Source: Halobacteriovoraceae bacterium
GTDB taxonomy: Bacteria; Bdellovibrionota; Bacteriovoracia; Bacteriovoracales; Bacteriovoracaceae
NCBI GenBank assembly: GCA_002713145.1
Contig: PAVS01000024.1
Coordinates: forward strand, 97,348-161,347
Length of the DNA: 64,000 bases
Direction of reading: 5' to 3'
Position 1 is the first letter of the stretch, and each line of letters opens with the position of its first letter. Positions 16,001 through 25,556 of the stretch are shown here, piece after piece. Made by a program: the position numbers and the translations under genes. The notes beneath the pieces are model-generated. The model was not told the DNA's origin. It saw only the letters and a program-made list of their open reading frames with translations, and made no database searches.

Positions 16001-16126
16001 GGTTTATTTCTCCTTAAATTTAGCTTAATTCATTATCAGCTTGAAACGATGTCACTACAAGAAAAACAAGCTAACCCCCTTAAATTACATGACACCAGTT
16101 GAAACCTTTGGAGAAAAGTGACCATA

Positions 16127-17095
16127 TTAGTTTGCATAAGGAAGAGCCCTATCTGAAAAGTCACTGAAGATTCCATCAATATTGAGTTTTCCAAAGAAGT
16201 ATTGAAAAAACTCCTTATCCGTTTTCATCCCCTCTGGAAGGGCATCACTGCGATGGGTATAAGCATGTACTTTAAGACCATAGGCATGGGCCCATTTCAC
16301 CATCTCTTCATTCTTAATGAGTTGTTGTACGTAAGGTCCGATACCATCGGCATAGCTGGCGATCTCTTTAATACCTGCTTTGGTTTGCATCTGTTGGTAA
16401 TTGGCAGAACTCTCATTCCAACTCTGCTCTGCGATCAATTGAATCAAAGGAAACTTCGCTTTGAACTCATTTTTAAGTCTTTTAAGGGTGGGCGGGTAAA
16501 AACATTGAACATAAATATTTGCTTTTTCTGAATTATAACCATACTTCTCTAAAATCTTAAATGTGAGCTTGGCTATATCTTTTCCTTCTTTGGCATGAAA
16601 CTCTGGGCTTTTCATTTCAGGATAGATCCCAATGTCTTTTCCCATTGATTGATTCAAGCCTTGGATGAGTTCTATAAATTCCTGAAAGCTAGGGATTCGA
16701 AAAGAACTTTTGTCTTGAGGAAAGCGTTTAGAAAAAACAGACTGTTGAGTCTTTAAATTCGTCCGCTCATTGACTCTGAGCTGTTTTAATTCAAAGAGAG
16801 TAAAATCAACAGCATAAAAACGGCCATCTTTTCTTTTCTTCTCAGGAAAAAGAGAGGCGACATTGGTGGTGCTATCAATATGCACGTCATGAAGGACAAC
16901 TAAGTGATTATCTTTAGTCACAACTAAATCTGGCTCAATAAAATCCACTCCAAAACTATAGGCCATGGCAGCAGCTTCAAGAGTATGTTCAGGTAGATAA
17001 CCAGAAGCTCCCCTATGTGCAATAATTGTTTTAGCTCCGCGACTCGCGCATGATACTAAGATCATAAGAGTTAACAAGAGGTACACCTTACTCAT
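16127..17095 (-). CDS. Glycerophosphodiester phosphodiesterase, lipoprotein (GlpQ-like)
   Basis: Hydrolyses glycerophosphodiesters from phospholipid breakdown to glycerol-3-phosphate and an alcohol; periplasmic or outer-membrane anchored. A 322-residue protein with a lipoprotein signal (lipobox LVSC, Cys16). The catalytic face is conserved: IIAHRGASGYLPEHTLEA (first catalytic His, Glu), FIEPDLVVTKDNHLVVLHDVHID (metal ligands and second His) and YPEMKSP. The C-terminal VHAYTHRSDAL and DGIFSDFSDRA are typical of GlpQ. For a predator or scavenger this would recover phosphate and glycerol from host lipids, which is an inference. Confidence 0.92.
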   Translation of the reverse strand: MSKVYLLLTLMILVSCASRGAKTIIAHRGASGYLPEHTLEAAAMAYSFGVDFIEPDLVVTKDNHLVVLHDVHIDSTTNVASLFPEKKRKDGRFYAVDFTLFELKQLRVNERTNLKTQQSVFSKRFPQDKSSFRIPSFQEFIELIQGLNQSMGKDIGIYPEMKSPEFHAKEGKDIAKLTFKILEKYGYNSEKANIYVQCFYPPTLKRLKNEFKAKFPLIQLIAEQSWNESSANYQQMQTKAGIKEIASYADGIGPYVQQLIKNEEMVKWAHAYGLKVHAYTHRSDALPEGMKTDKEFFQYFFGKLNIDGIFSDFSDRALPYAN

Positions 17096-17186
17096 GCTTT
17101 AATCCTTGATTGAGAGTTTTCTTTTCAAATTAAAACATATTTAAGAGAATGAGAGGAAATTATTTTATACATAACAGGGAGCACAA

Positions 17187-17969
17187 TTGATTCTTATTCA
17201 GGCCGTAAAATATATTGCCGCCGTCTCTATTATTGCCAGCTATTTTATTGTGACGATTCCACTCTACCCGCTTATTTTATTGTTTCCCTTTCGCACCCGT
17301 ATGTTGATCAACCTTCTCGTCAGTCTCTACTCCAAACTATTACTGGTTTTCTTGCGGACAAAACTTACTGTTAAAGATCTCAGAGGAGAAGATCGTGAGA
17401 AAGCCTTAATCGTCTGTAATCATCTTTCCTATATCGATATTCTCATCTTGAGTTCTAAAATTCCGACTTGCTTTATCACCAGCCAAGAAATTAAAGAGAC
17501 TCCCATCCTAGGTCAAATATGTACCTTAGCTGGATGTTTATTTGTTGAAAGAAGAAGTCGCAAGAATATTTTAAACGAAATCAAAGAAATAGAAGTCGCT
17601 CTTAAAAATAATTTGAATGTATTGTTTTTTCCTGAAGCTAAAAGCACAAATGGCGATAAAGTTCAGCCTTTTAAAAGGTCACTTTTTCAAGCCGCTATTA
17701 ATACCGGCCATGCGGTTTTACCACTCACCTTGAACTACAAAGCCCTGGACGGACATCCCATCACTCAAGAAAATAGAGACTTGATCTGCTGGTATGATGA
17801 TATGGAATTTGCTCCCCACCTGTGGGAGGTTTGTGGTCTGAGATCTCTTGAAGTTGAACTCACCATTCACCCAAAAATATCAACTCAAGAGACTGAAGAT
17901 GATTCAGCTAAGCTTAGGGATCGAAGTTTTGAATTAATATCTGGAACTTATAAAAACCTAGCGGACTAA
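17187..17969 (+). CDS. 1-acyl-sn-glycerol-3-phosphate acyltransferase (PlsC family)
   Basis: Makes phosphatidic acid from lysophosphatidic acid at the inner membrane. A 260-residue protein with an N-terminal membrane segment (about 5-40), the catalytic NHLSYID motif (NHxxxxD) and the substrate-binding FFPEAKSTNG (in place of the usual FPEGTRS). The start is TTG at 17187 with AGGGAG 5-10 bases upstream; no ATG precedes the membrane segment. It is divergent from the GlpQ-like gene, sharing a 91-base intergenic region. Alternative acyl acceptors such as ornithine lipid cannot be excluded. Confidence 0.85.
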   Translation: MILIQAVKYIAAVSIIASYFIVTIPLYPLILLFPFRTRMLINLLVSLYSKLLLVFLRTKLTVKDLRGEDREKALIVCNHLSYIDILILSSKIPTCFITSQEIKETPILGQICTLAGCLFVERRSRKNILNEIKEIEVALKNNLNVLFFPEAKSTNGDKVQPFKRSLFQAAINTGHAVLPLTLNYKALDGHPITQENRDLICWYDDMEFAPHLWEVCGLRSLEVELTIHPKISTQETEDDSAKLRDRSFELISGTYKNLAD

Positions 17970-17975
17970 AATAAA

Positions 17976-18000
17976 AAGGGGCCACAATTTGCGACCCCTT
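17976..18000. terminator. Weak hairpin after plsC-like gene
   Basis: AAGGGG at 17976-17981 pairs with CCCCTT at 17995-18000 around a 13-base loop. The T-run (TTTTTATTTT) occurs only when read on the minus strand, so it could terminate minus-strand transcription from the gene ending at 18181. The intervening 180 bases contain poly-T and poly-A runs but no other clear signal. Confidence 0.35.
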
Positions 18001-18180
18001 CACCAAAACTGTTCGAGAATCATTAAGAAAAACCGATGCTAGTAGACTTGAGAGTTACAAATCCAGTTCAAAATTTCTCGCTAATGAGCTCTTTATATTG
18101 AATTCTTTTTTTTATCGAAAGCATTAATAACTGCTCTGCAACAATTTGCAAAGTTTTTTTTTGCGCAAAATGACATTTTT

Positions 18181-18783
18181 TTATTCTTGCTGGCTGATGC
18201 AATAGATACGGTTGGTGTTTGAGCAATTGTCACTATTCGACTCTATCCATTCGGAATTAGCCTGATTGGTTAACCCATAAAAGCCAGTCCCAGCAGTGGA
18301 AGTCCATCCATTACAGTGTTCTGCTGGTACCGTGGCACCGTCAGAACCTGTTCCGGTCCACACTCGAGCTCCACTGACCTGAGCCAATTGTTCATCAACA
18401 TCTACATTTTCTATTAATTCAATAGAGTTTGTCGTCCCCCAAAAGTCTTCCCGAGAGGCTGCGATAAGAGTCTTGTCGCCATTTTGGTTTATGATATAGA
18501 TGGCTCCCACCAAGCTTATGCGGTCAGAATCGGTGGCATTGCTAGAAGAAGTACTCAAAATCGCTTTGTAAGTACGAGATAATCCTGCGCTTTCTGCCAA
18601 ACTTTGGCAGTTAGCATCTGCTGCATCCACCCCTCCCATATTTCCGGTATAGGAGCCCGAGCTGACAAAAATACGGTGCTCATCATCTGTCACGCCATCT
18701 ATGGTATTAGCTCCGTCTCCATCAGGGGATCCACAAGCCACAAATAAAAAGATTAATGAGAGGAGGTAAATTATATTTTTCAT
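18181..18783 (-). CDS. DUF1554-type secreted lipoprotein
   Basis: A 200-residue lipoprotein (signal MKNIIYLLSLIFLF, Cys18 in VAC). The body has the DUF1554 pattern known from Leptospira, myxobacteria and Bdellovibrio: RIFVSSGSYTGNMGGVDAAD then CQSLAESAGLS, YKAILSTSS, a central WTGTGSDG, HCNGWTS and a C-terminal RIYCIS. This C-type-lectin-like fold is of unknown function and is usually surface exposed. ATG at 18783 is chosen over an upstream in-frame ATG because it starts the signal peptide and has TATAAT six bases before it on the minus strand. The gene stands alone between terminators. Confidence 0.82.
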   Translation of the reverse strand: MKNIIYLLSLIFLFVACGSPDGDGANTIDGVTDDEHRIFVSSGSYTGNMGGVDAADANCQSLAESAGLSRTYKAILSTSSSNATDSDRISLVGAIYIINQNGDKTLIAASREDFWGTTNSIELIENVDVDEQLAQVSGARVWTGTGSDGATVPAEHCNGWTSTAGTGFYGLTNQANSEWIESNSDNCSNTNRIYCISQQE

Positions 18784-18789
18784 GGAGAG

Positions 18790-18795
18790 ATTATA
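18790..18795 (-). promoter_or_regulatory. Perfect -10 six bases before the ATG
   Basis: On the minus strand TATAAT is followed by CTCTCC and the ATG at 18783, with no purine-rich ribosome site. The upstream region is a T-rich stretch that belongs to the neighbouring terminator. This suggests a leaderless transcript. Confidence 0.5.
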
Positions 18796-18808
18796 GAAAA
18801 AGAAATAA

Positions 18809-18834
18809 AAAAGGGCCAAATAAATGACCCTTTT
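18809..18834 (-). terminator. Rho-independent terminator of the glutaminase-like gene
   Basis: Read on the minus strand: AAAAGGG, a 12-base loop, CCCTTTT and further T residues. It lies just after the stop at 18846 and before the promoter of the next minus-strand gene. Confidence 0.65.
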
Positions 18835-18845
18835 CTTAGTTTATC

Positions 18846-19769
18846 TTATTTATTTAGATTAGGTCTTCTGTAACGTCTGCCTAGAGCATCACGATAAGCA
18901 ATTCTTAGTTCGTAATCACTCCACTGAGTCTGAAGAGTTCCATTTTCTTCATTTTTCTCAATCTGCCATGGTTGCCAGTAGTGAACGCTAGTGAAGATAA
19001 CAAAACAATGACCTAACTGAGGATTTCTCTCATAGTCAGTATAAACTTTTGCTCTTCTACACTCTTGCTGACTTTGGATAAAGTAATTAGTCCAGTAACG
19101 AAGGTCAGCCGGTTGTTGCATATAGCGACGGTCCATAACTTTTTTTACCCCATTCGAATTTACGTAAGGTGAAACATGGAACCACCACTTATAACGGTAA
19201 GCTCTGATGTATTTTTTGGTAAAAAAGAGCCATACTTTTCCTGGCTGCACGCGACGTCCATTATAAGAGTAGTTACGCATTTCGTATGACCAAACATGAG
19301 CACGGTTATAGCATTGAGATCTTTTTCTCATACCCGTTTTTTGAGCTCTAAATACATTGTTGAGTGTATTAGAGTCACCAATGTCAGAGATATAATCTGT
19401 CATCAGTGGATCACGGTCTAAATCTTTAATTCCTTTAGCTTGATTTTTTGAAGCGACTGGAACTTTAAACTCTGAAGTTAATAACTTCACTCCTAAAATT
19501 TCTGAACGTTGAGCAAGGACATCTAATGCTTTCGTATGATCAGAAGTTTCAAATTCAACTTCTAAACCAGATTTTTGAGCATCTTTGATAGCTGCTATGA
19601 CTTCAGTATCATTGATATGGACATCATAGACCTGTCCATCGGTTGCGAAAACGGCATAAAAGTTTTCATTTTCAAGTGGTTCTAATACATCTACTACCCC
19701 GAGTCTCAAGGTTTCGGCCATAGTCATTGTACTAAAAACCATAAGTAAGCATGCAAAGATTGTTTTCAT
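18846..19769 (-). CDS. Secreted protein-glutamine deamidase-like enzyme
   Basis: A 307-residue protein with a signal peptide (about 1-18), a 100-residue N-terminal region that may act as a propeptide, and a C-terminal domain resembling protein-glutaminase (EC 3.5.1.44), which deamidates glutamine side chains in proteins. The catalytic triad can be placed: Cys153 in CYNRAHVWSYEM, His198 in WWFHVSPYV and Asp213 in VMDRRY. The pattern CxxRAHxxxYEM...KVW...WxxHVxPxV is characteristic. Extra cysteines near 236 and 255 may form a disulfide. AAGGGAG precedes the ATG. A role in attacking host or prey proteins is an inference; the enzyme class itself is well supported by the triad. Confidence 0.72.
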   Translation of the reverse strand: MKTIFACLLMVFSTMTMAETLRLGVVDVLEPLENENFYAVFATDGQVYDVHINDTEVIAAIKDAQKSGLEVEFETSDHTKALDVLAQRSEILGVKLLTSEFKVPVASKNQAKGIKDLDRDPLMTDYISDIGDSNTLNNVFRAQKTGMRKRSQCYNRAHVWSYEMRNYSYNGRRVQPGKVWLFFTKKYIRAYRYKWWFHVSPYVNSNGVKKVMDRRYMQQPADLRYWTNYFIQSQQECRRAKVYTDYERNPQLGHCFVIFTSVHYWQPWQIEKNEENGTLQTQWSDYELRIAYRDALGRRYRRPNLNK

Positions 19770-19883
19770 CTTGTGGTTCTCCCTTTCTTAATTGCATTAC
19801 TAGTTTCTTATAAAAAATTAAGAAAAGAACGTAAACCTTTTTGAAATGATGTGTAAAAACTTCAACTTTGTGAAGATTCTTAC

Positions 19884-19911
19884 AAAAAAAAGCCCCTCAT
19901 GTTAGAGGGGC
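19884..19911 (-). terminator. Rho-independent terminator of glnN
   Basis: GCCCCTC (19892-19898), loop ATGTTA, GAGGGGC (19905-19911), with an eight-base A run at 19884-19891 that reads as T on the minus strand. It starts eight bases after the glnN stop. Confidence 0.92.
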
Positions 19912-19918
19912 CGGCTAT

Positions 19919-22117
19919 TTATCTAATAAAAAGTAAATCGTAATAGGTAGGCAGTGGCCAAAGATCTTCAGCAACATTTTCTTCTAAATAAGCAATTGTA
20001 TCTGCAATCTCTTCAGAAAGTGGTAGGAGTTCTTTTGCTATTTTTTCAGCATCTTCAATTTCCTCCCCTAGTCCTTCAAGTCCTTTACGAAGTTTATCTG
20101 AGTTGTCATAAAGCTTATTCAGATGTTCATTGAGTTTGTTAAGAACGGCAAGATCGACCTTAGGATCAATTTTACATTCTTTTTGATTCTCAATAGCTTC
20201 AGCAACGACACCTTTGTACTCAATAGTGGCAGGTATGATGTCTTTGTTAATGATATTAAGAAGGGTTCTAAACTCGATTTCTCTGTGCTTACAATAACGC
20301 TCAACTCGAACATTATAGCGCATCTTTAATTCGTTCTCAGAATAGATTCCAAGTTTGGTCAAAAAGGCATTGGCCCCTGAGTCTGCAATCACCTTGAGGG
20401 CATCAGCAGAAGTTCTTAAATTTGGAAGCCCTCTTTTAGCCGCTTCATCTTCCCACTCTTGAGAATATCCATCTCCATTAAAAACGATTTTTGAGCAGTT
20501 ATTATAAAGATCTTTTATGATCCCCATAAGAATTTCATCAACCGCTTTCCCTTCACCTTTCTCTTTTTCGATTCGCTCATTCATCTCAACAAGAACGTCA
20601 GTTACAGCCGCATTAAGAATAGTCATAGGAATACCAACGTTGGCAGTAGATCCAACGGCTCGAAATTCAAATTTATTTCCAGTAAAAGCAAAAGGAGACG
20701 TTCTATTTCGGTCAGTGTTATCACGAACAAGTCTAGCCAACTGATCAGCCCCTAGATCCATAAAGTCTTCACCTTCTTTGGTATAACTCTCACCTTTAGC
20801 ATAGGCTTCAAGAATTTTAGTAAGGGTATCTCCTAAAAATACAGAAATTATGCTTGGAGGAGCTTCATTGGCCCCAAGTCTATGATCATTAGAGTGAGAA
20901 GCAATCGCTGTTCTCAAAGAGGCTCCATGACGGAAGACACCTTCACAAATCATAGCGACCACAGCTAAGAACTTATAGTTAGTATGAGGACTATCCGTTG
21001 GCTCAAGCAGGTTTCCATATTTATTTCCACCCATTGACCAGTTTAAATGCTTTCCAGAACCGTTGATTCCTTGAAAAGGTTTCTCGTGCAAGAGGCAAAC
21101 AAAGTCATGTTTTATAGCGACTGATTGTAAAACGGCCATCACCATTTGGTTTTGATCATTGGCAACATTTCCCTTATCAAAAATTGGAGCGATCTCAAAT
21201 TGACCAGGAGCAACTTCATTATGTCTCGTTTTAGCCGGGATACCTAAGCGGTATAACTCAACTTCAACTTCTTGCATGAAGGCCATAACACGCTCAGGAA
21301 CAGTTCCGAAGTAGTGATCCTCTAGCTGTTGATTTCTAGAAGTAACGGCACCAAAAAGAGTTCTTCCACTCATAACAAGGTCCGGTCTCTCAAAGTAGAG
21401 TCCTTTATCAATAAGAAAATATTCTTGCTCACATCCACAACTCACATCAACATGAGTATCGTGATCACCTTCGCGGTTTGAATCATTCACAAGATTTAAA
21501 AACTTAGTCGCCGCTTTAGACAGCTGAGTGATCGATCTAAGTAAAGGAGTTTTAATATCAAGAGCATCCCCTAAGTAAGATACGAATGCTGTTGGAATAC
21601 AAAGAGTCTTTCCATTCTCATGAACTTTAATAAAAATGGGTGATGTTAAGTCCCAAGAAGTATACCCTCTAGCCTCGAAAGTTGATCTTGATCCACCGTG
21701 AGGAAAAGAAGATGCATCAGGCTCCCCTTGTATCAGTTGAGTGGCAGATAATTTTTCAATAGGTTTACCTTTTTCAATTGATAAAAAAGCGTCATGCTTT
21801 TCAGCAGTAGAACCAGTCATAGGTTGAAACCAGTGAGTAAAGTGAGTCGCACCTTTACCTGTTGCCCAATTTAAAACTGCGTTGGCAAATTTATCGGCCA
21901 TCTCTTTAGTTAAGTCTTTTTTCTTAACCAAAACATCTTGAATATCTTGCTTATCTTGTTTGGTGAGTATCTCGGATTTCATGTAGTCAAATACGTTTTC
22001 TCCAAAGTATTCACTGACTCTAAGAGGATTTCCATTTACATCTGAAGGAACTTTAAATTTTCTTGTAGGAACCTTGAAGCTACCAAGTTGTGCTTGGGCC
22101 CTAATTGCTTTTGTCAT
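19919..22117 (-). CDS. glnN: Glutamine synthetase, type III
   Basis: Makes glutamine from glutamate, ammonia and ATP in the cytosol. The 732-residue length and domain plan are those of the hexamer-forming type III enzymes. Recognisable parts: the N-terminal RVSEYFGENVFDY, FTHWFQPMTGSTAEKHDAF (an early GSIII hallmark), catalytic segments CGCEQEYFLID, KTRHNEVAPGQFEIAPI and GSGKHLNWSMG, HSNDHRLGANEAPPSI, and RNRTSPFAFTGNKFEFRAVGS. The C-terminal ~150 residues form the long GSIII tail. AAAGGAG precedes the ATG. A minus-strand TATAAT at 22152-22157 and the palindrome AACATATGTT at 22133-22142 near the expected transcript start are candidate control elements. No glnB or type I glnA is nearby. Confidence 0.97.
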   Translation of the reverse strand: MTKAIRAQAQLGSFKVPTRKFKVPSDVNGNPLRVSEYFGENVFDYMKSEILTKQDKQDIQDVLVKKKDLTKEMADKFANAVLNWATGKGATHFTHWFQPMTGSTAEKHDAFLSIEKGKPIEKLSATQLIQGEPDASSFPHGGSRSTFEARGYTSWDLTSPIFIKVHENGKTLCIPTAFVSYLGDALDIKTPLLRSITQLSKAATKFLNLVNDSNREGDHDTHVDVSCGCEQEYFLIDKGLYFERPDLVMSGRTLFGAVTSRNQQLEDHYFGTVPERVMAFMQEVEVELYRLGIPAKTRHNEVAPGQFEIAPIFDKGNVANDQNQMVMAVLQSVAIKHDFVCLLHEKPFQGINGSGKHLNWSMGGNKYGNLLEPTDSPHTNYKFLAVVAMICEGVFRHGASLRTAIASHSNDHRLGANEAPPSIISVFLGDTLTKILEAYAKGESYTKEGEDFMDLGADQLARLVRDNTDRNRTSPFAFTGNKFEFRAVGSTANVGIPMTILNAAVTDVLVEMNERIEKEKGEGKAVDEILMGIIKDLYNNCSKIVFNGDGYSQEWEDEAAKRGLPNLRTSADALKVIADSGANAFLTKLGIYSENELKMRYNVRVERYCKHREIEFRTLLNIINKDIIPATIEYKGVVAEAIENQKECKIDPKVDLAVLNKLNEHLNKLYDNSDKLRKGLEGLGEEIEDAEKIAKELLPLSEEIADTIAYLEENVAEDLWPLPTYYDLLFIR

Positions 22118-22192
22118 CTGTTTACTCCTTTAAACATATGTTAACATTTCTATTATATGCAAATTGAAGGAGGATGCTAGCTGAGAATGTAC

Positions 22193-22789
22193 TTAATCTA
22201 TTGAATTTGAAAGATTTATTAATTGATTATTTATTTCTAGCAATGCACTGGGAATATCTTTTTTATCCCAATCCAAAGTCAAATAAGTTTTGAGAAGTTG
22301 ATTAATTTGATCATCTTGATTGGCCACGACCTGCTTTTCAAGCAACACCTGGTCACTGCCACAAAAACCGGCATCTGTGACTTCTGACTTTTGGGCATTG
22401 AATGCCAAGCAACCGTAAGGTTTGTGAGCGCGAGAGAGTGAACAGCCCTGTGCCTTTTCTGTGAAAAATGGACATGTATAGGTTCTTCTCAAAGTATTAC
22501 CTCTTCCGAGGAAAATTTCTTTATCAAGTCGGTATTTTGTTTGAGTATGTTGTAAATGATGGATGAGCTCATCGTTCCATTTATTTTCTTCTACCAACGC
22601 TAGGTAGATATCAATCGCTTCTAAAGGAGAGACTCGCATTGAATTATACTCAAATGTACAACACCAGCCCCCTTGGCATTTTTCACAGCCAAAACCAGTT
22701 TGCTCCAGCTGATCCATTTTTTCGATCAGAAGCGCCCTTTTCTGTCTTGGAGAATGATCCTTTAATAGAGAGATAAGCTCTTCAGTCAT
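22193..22789 (-). CDS. YkgJ-family cysteine cluster protein
   Basis: A 198-residue cytosolic protein with the cysteine-cluster pattern of the YkgJ (zinc/iron-chelating) family: CEKCQGGWCC near residue 35, then TCPFF, GCSLS, YGCLAF and FCGSD in the second half. These cysteines probably hold an iron-sulfur cluster or zinc. The function of the family is poorly known. It lies upstream of glnN on the same strand with a 75-base gap that contains the glnN promoter candidate, so co-transcription is uncertain. Confidence 0.82.
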   Translation of the reverse strand: MTEELISLLKDHSPRQKRALLIEKMDQLEQTGFGCEKCQGGWCCTFEYNSMRVSPLEAIDIYLALVEENKWNDELIHHLQHTQTKYRLDKEIFLGRGNTLRRTYTCPFFTEKAQGCSLSRAHKPYGCLAFNAQKSEVTDAGFCGSDQVLLEKQVVANQDDQINQLLKTYLTLDWDKKDIPSALLEINNQLINLSNSID

Positions 22790-22898
22790 ATCAGCTATTT
22801 ACCCTATAAAATTTTAAAATAAAAGCAGATACGAGTAAAATTTTCAACTTCTTATTTTCTCATCAACTTTAGGCCAGACTCTTGCTATACCTAAGGCT

Positions 22899-23180
22899 AT
22901 GAATCTAAAAAAATTTACGATTTTAACACGTAACGAGTCCATTCAGGCTGATGAAAAAGCAAATATTCTCATTAATCTTGAGCATATTGTCTCTATCAAA
23001 CCCATTAAAATGACAACAGAGAGAAGAGATGTCATTGATGGCTACTGGATCAGGCTATCGAATGGAAAAAAATATCGAGCGATTCAAATTCCGGAATTTA
23101 TTCAAGATAAGTTCAATGAGGAATTGCCAGCTATTTCAAAAAACAATGAATTTGAATTAGCTGACTTTAATATTCAATAA
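22899..23180 (+). CDS. Small conserved-looking hypothetical protein
   Basis: A 93-residue protein without signal peptide or membrane segment. Its central DGYWIRLSNGKKYRAIQIPE and the preceding ILINLEHIVSIKP recall the short beta-rich layout of FlbD/SwrD-like flagellar proteins, where a residue pair is followed by a 'LTNGKKY' strand, but the similarity is weak. TATACC at 22886-22891 lies seven bases before the ATG and TAAGG immediately upstream could serve as a weak ribosome site. It is convergent with the large lipoprotein gene (3-base gap). Function unknown. Confidence 0.65.
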   Translation: MNLKKFTILTRNESIQADEKANILINLEHIVSIKPIKMTTERRDVIDGYWIRLSNGKKYRAIQIPEFIQDKFNEELPAISKNNEFELADFNIQ

Positions 23181-23183
23181 GAA

Positions 23184-25556
23184 TTAATCATTCCAAGCAT
23201 CATCAGCAGGTTCACACTCTCGAGTGGGATCTCTAAAACATTCATCACATTTAAATGGATTAGGATCATCGGCATCTTGCTGCTCCCCAATAACTTTTAA
23301 AACGGTAGCGAAGGTTACACGATGAGCGTCTGCATTTTTATTTCGTTTTAATAAGAATTTTAAAAAGCTCCATATACTACTAAACTTTTTAATATCAGGA
23401 ACCTTTCCATACCGGATAAGATACTTATATATTGGTTTTGCCAGTATGGTCATAATCCCACCATCAGGTGCAACTAAACTCTTAATAGCCCCTTCATAAG
23501 TACTATAATAGGCATTCATAACTTCATTTACGTTATCTTTATTACGATAATCGATGACATTATTTTGATCCAAGTCATACCTCAAAACTGTCGACTCGAT
23601 GTTAAGTAATCCTGCAAATACTGCAAAGGCATCTGTTGCTTTGAGTGGAATCTCTTCTAGCTTGGTGTCTTGATCGTAATGTGTACAGGAACGAGTAAAC
23701 GCCTCTGTCTCGGTAATAAAATGCATATAATCTTCGGATTCTGTAATAGGCCTATCATCGGGAAGATCAGCGACCATACTCTCTAGATATTTTGTTAACT
23801 CAGGCATGTAATGACTGATGCTGTTACCATCACTTAAAGTAGGTTTCTTTAAGACGTTAATGAAGTTTCTTCTAAAACAATCTGGATAGATACGACCATA
23901 TTCATCTTGCTCAGTTGCACATATTTGAGTCATCTCTTCTGTAAATGAATCTTTAACACTTAAAGCTGTCAGTAAATTGAGAATAAATTCAGTGGCTTCT
24001 GGTCGCTCTAAACATACGGTTGCTTCATCACAACCATCTGATTGATATTGAAATAATGTAGATAAAAGCATGAAGTTATTCGCTGTCCCTTCTATCTCTC
24101 TTCCCTTTTCTTTACCAATAACGATAAGACCTGCATCTCTTAACAACCATTTTAAATCGGTGATAAGCTTCAGAACATGGTCCATCGTTAAATCAACCCC
24201 TCCCCTGGCAGCGACGTTGGTTCGTCCATAATGAGACATGATGAGATGAACACCATACTCCAGAGCCGATATTTGAAAAAAGGCATTTGGGTTTCTTCTA
24301 AATTCATGGGTGTAAAAAGCAGAAGAATTCTCTCCTTTAAAAAACTTATAGTTGGCTGCAATTTCTGCATAATGATCTCGAAATTGCTTTTCTCGTGAAG
24401 AGCTCACTGGAAAAGAGCTTAAATCATGAGAGATCGGATCAGGAGAATTGAGTTCATCGCGAAAGAAATTATAGATACGATAACCAAAACTCCCCTCTGC
24501 AAAAACCGCTTCTAAATGGTTAAGAGCGCGATACAATTCACTGGCATAAAAGAGTTCATCATACTCGCCAAAAAAGATCTCTTTAATTTTTAACGTTTCC
24601 CGTGGAAAGTCTTTTAGATTAATAGGCAGCATATCACCTGCCATAATATTGAGAGCATGTATAAGTTCATCAAGAGTAAAGACGGCTGTTTGAGAGTTTT
24701 CTTCATAATATAAAATCGATTTAATAACTTCTATATCTCTTAGAAAAAATTTGATCAGTGTTTCTTGCTCATCCTTGAAGGTATAGAGATTCATTTTACT
24801 GACATCAAGTGCCACCTGCGCTACTTCAGGAAGAATTTCAAGAGCATCTGCAAATTCCACGTGGGTTAAATCCCATTTATCACCACCTAGAAAAACTCTT
24901 TTCAAGAAAATAATCGCCCTGATCTCTTCTAAGGTTTGTGGGTCTTTATTAAAGAAGTTTAAAACAAATTGCTGAGTATCAATTCGATGCAACTCTTTTC
25001 TATTGGCTTTAAAAATCGTCTTAAGCTTATTGGCAATAAGTGTAATTTTATTAAATACGATTCTTCTCTCTCGCTGATGTTGCGAGTAATTAACATCTTC
25101 TTTTGAAGAGAAATATTTATAAGCTTCAATAATATTTTCATTAAAATAGATAAGGAAATCGATAAGAACATCGACGTCTGTATTTTTCAAATAATCTTTA
25201 TCTGTACCAATAATCAAATGGCTTAAATCGAAAACAGTATCAATTAATTCTGCGGTATCAGCTTCAACATCAATGGGTCCATTGAGAATAAAATTTTTGA
25301 GAACGGATTTAGAAACATATCCTGGTCTGTCTGTTTCAACGAGATTAACAAAATCATTGAGATAAAGGCCTAAACACTCTATATCTCCTTTAATATTTTT
25401 CTCTAGAATATGGCTGATACTATCAAAGTCTAATTCACAGTTCGCCATTCCAGTTAACTCAATACTGGAAGCTTTATCAGCTTTCATGAAAATATCACCG
25501 CAACTGATGAGTGAAAAAGAGAGGAGCACAGAAAGGCCAAATGTTTTAAAATCCAT
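23184..25556 (-). CDS. Large lipoprotein of unknown function
   Basis: A 790-residue protein with a lipoprotein signal (LISC, Cys19). It is mainly helical with many repeats of acidic loops, and no family is recognised. An EF-hand-like loop DLDQNNVIDYRN lies near residue 665, with D-x-D-x-N spacing that could bind calcium, and DLDHDGI-type loops are seen in another lipoprotein of this window. The C-terminus carries a small cysteine-rich tail, CDECFRDPTREC. It is probably anchored in the outer membrane. The gene stands alone, divergent from the secreted protein at 25763. Large lipoproteins of this sort are frequent in Bdellovibrio-like genomes, but no function is known to me. Confidence 0.78.
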   Translation of the reverse strand: MDFKTFGLSVLLSFSLISCGDIFMKADKASSIELTGMANCELDFDSISHILEKNIKGDIECLGLYLNDFVNLVETDRPGYVSKSVLKNFILNGPIDVEADTAELIDTVFDLSHLIIGTDKDYLKNTDVDVLIDFLIYFNENIIEAYKYFSSKEDVNYSQHQRERRIVFNKITLIANKLKTIFKANRKELHRIDTQQFVLNFFNKDPQTLEEIRAIIFLKRVFLGGDKWDLTHVEFADALEILPEVAQVALDVSKMNLYTFKDEQETLIKFFLRDIEVIKSILYYEENSQTAVFTLDELIHALNIMAGDMLPINLKDFPRETLKIKEIFFGEYDELFYASELYRALNHLEAVFAEGSFGYRIYNFFRDELNSPDPISHDLSSFPVSSSREKQFRDHYAEIAANYKFFKGENSSAFYTHEFRRNPNAFFQISALEYGVHLIMSHYGRTNVAARGGVDLTMDHVLKLITDLKWLLRDAGLIVIGKEKGREIEGTANNFMLLSTLFQYQSDGCDEATVCLERPEATEFILNLLTALSVKDSFTEEMTQICATEQDEYGRIYPDCFRRNFINVLKKPTLSDGNSISHYMPELTKYLESMVADLPDDRPITESEDYMHFITETEAFTRSCTHYDQDTKLEEIPLKATDAFAVFAGLLNIESTVLRYDLDQNNVIDYRNKDNVNEVMNAYYSTYEGAIKSLVAPDGGIMTILAKPIYKYLIRYGKVPDIKKFSSIWSFLKFLLKRNKNADAHRVTFATVLKVIGEQQDADDPNPFKCDECFRDPTRECEPADDAWND

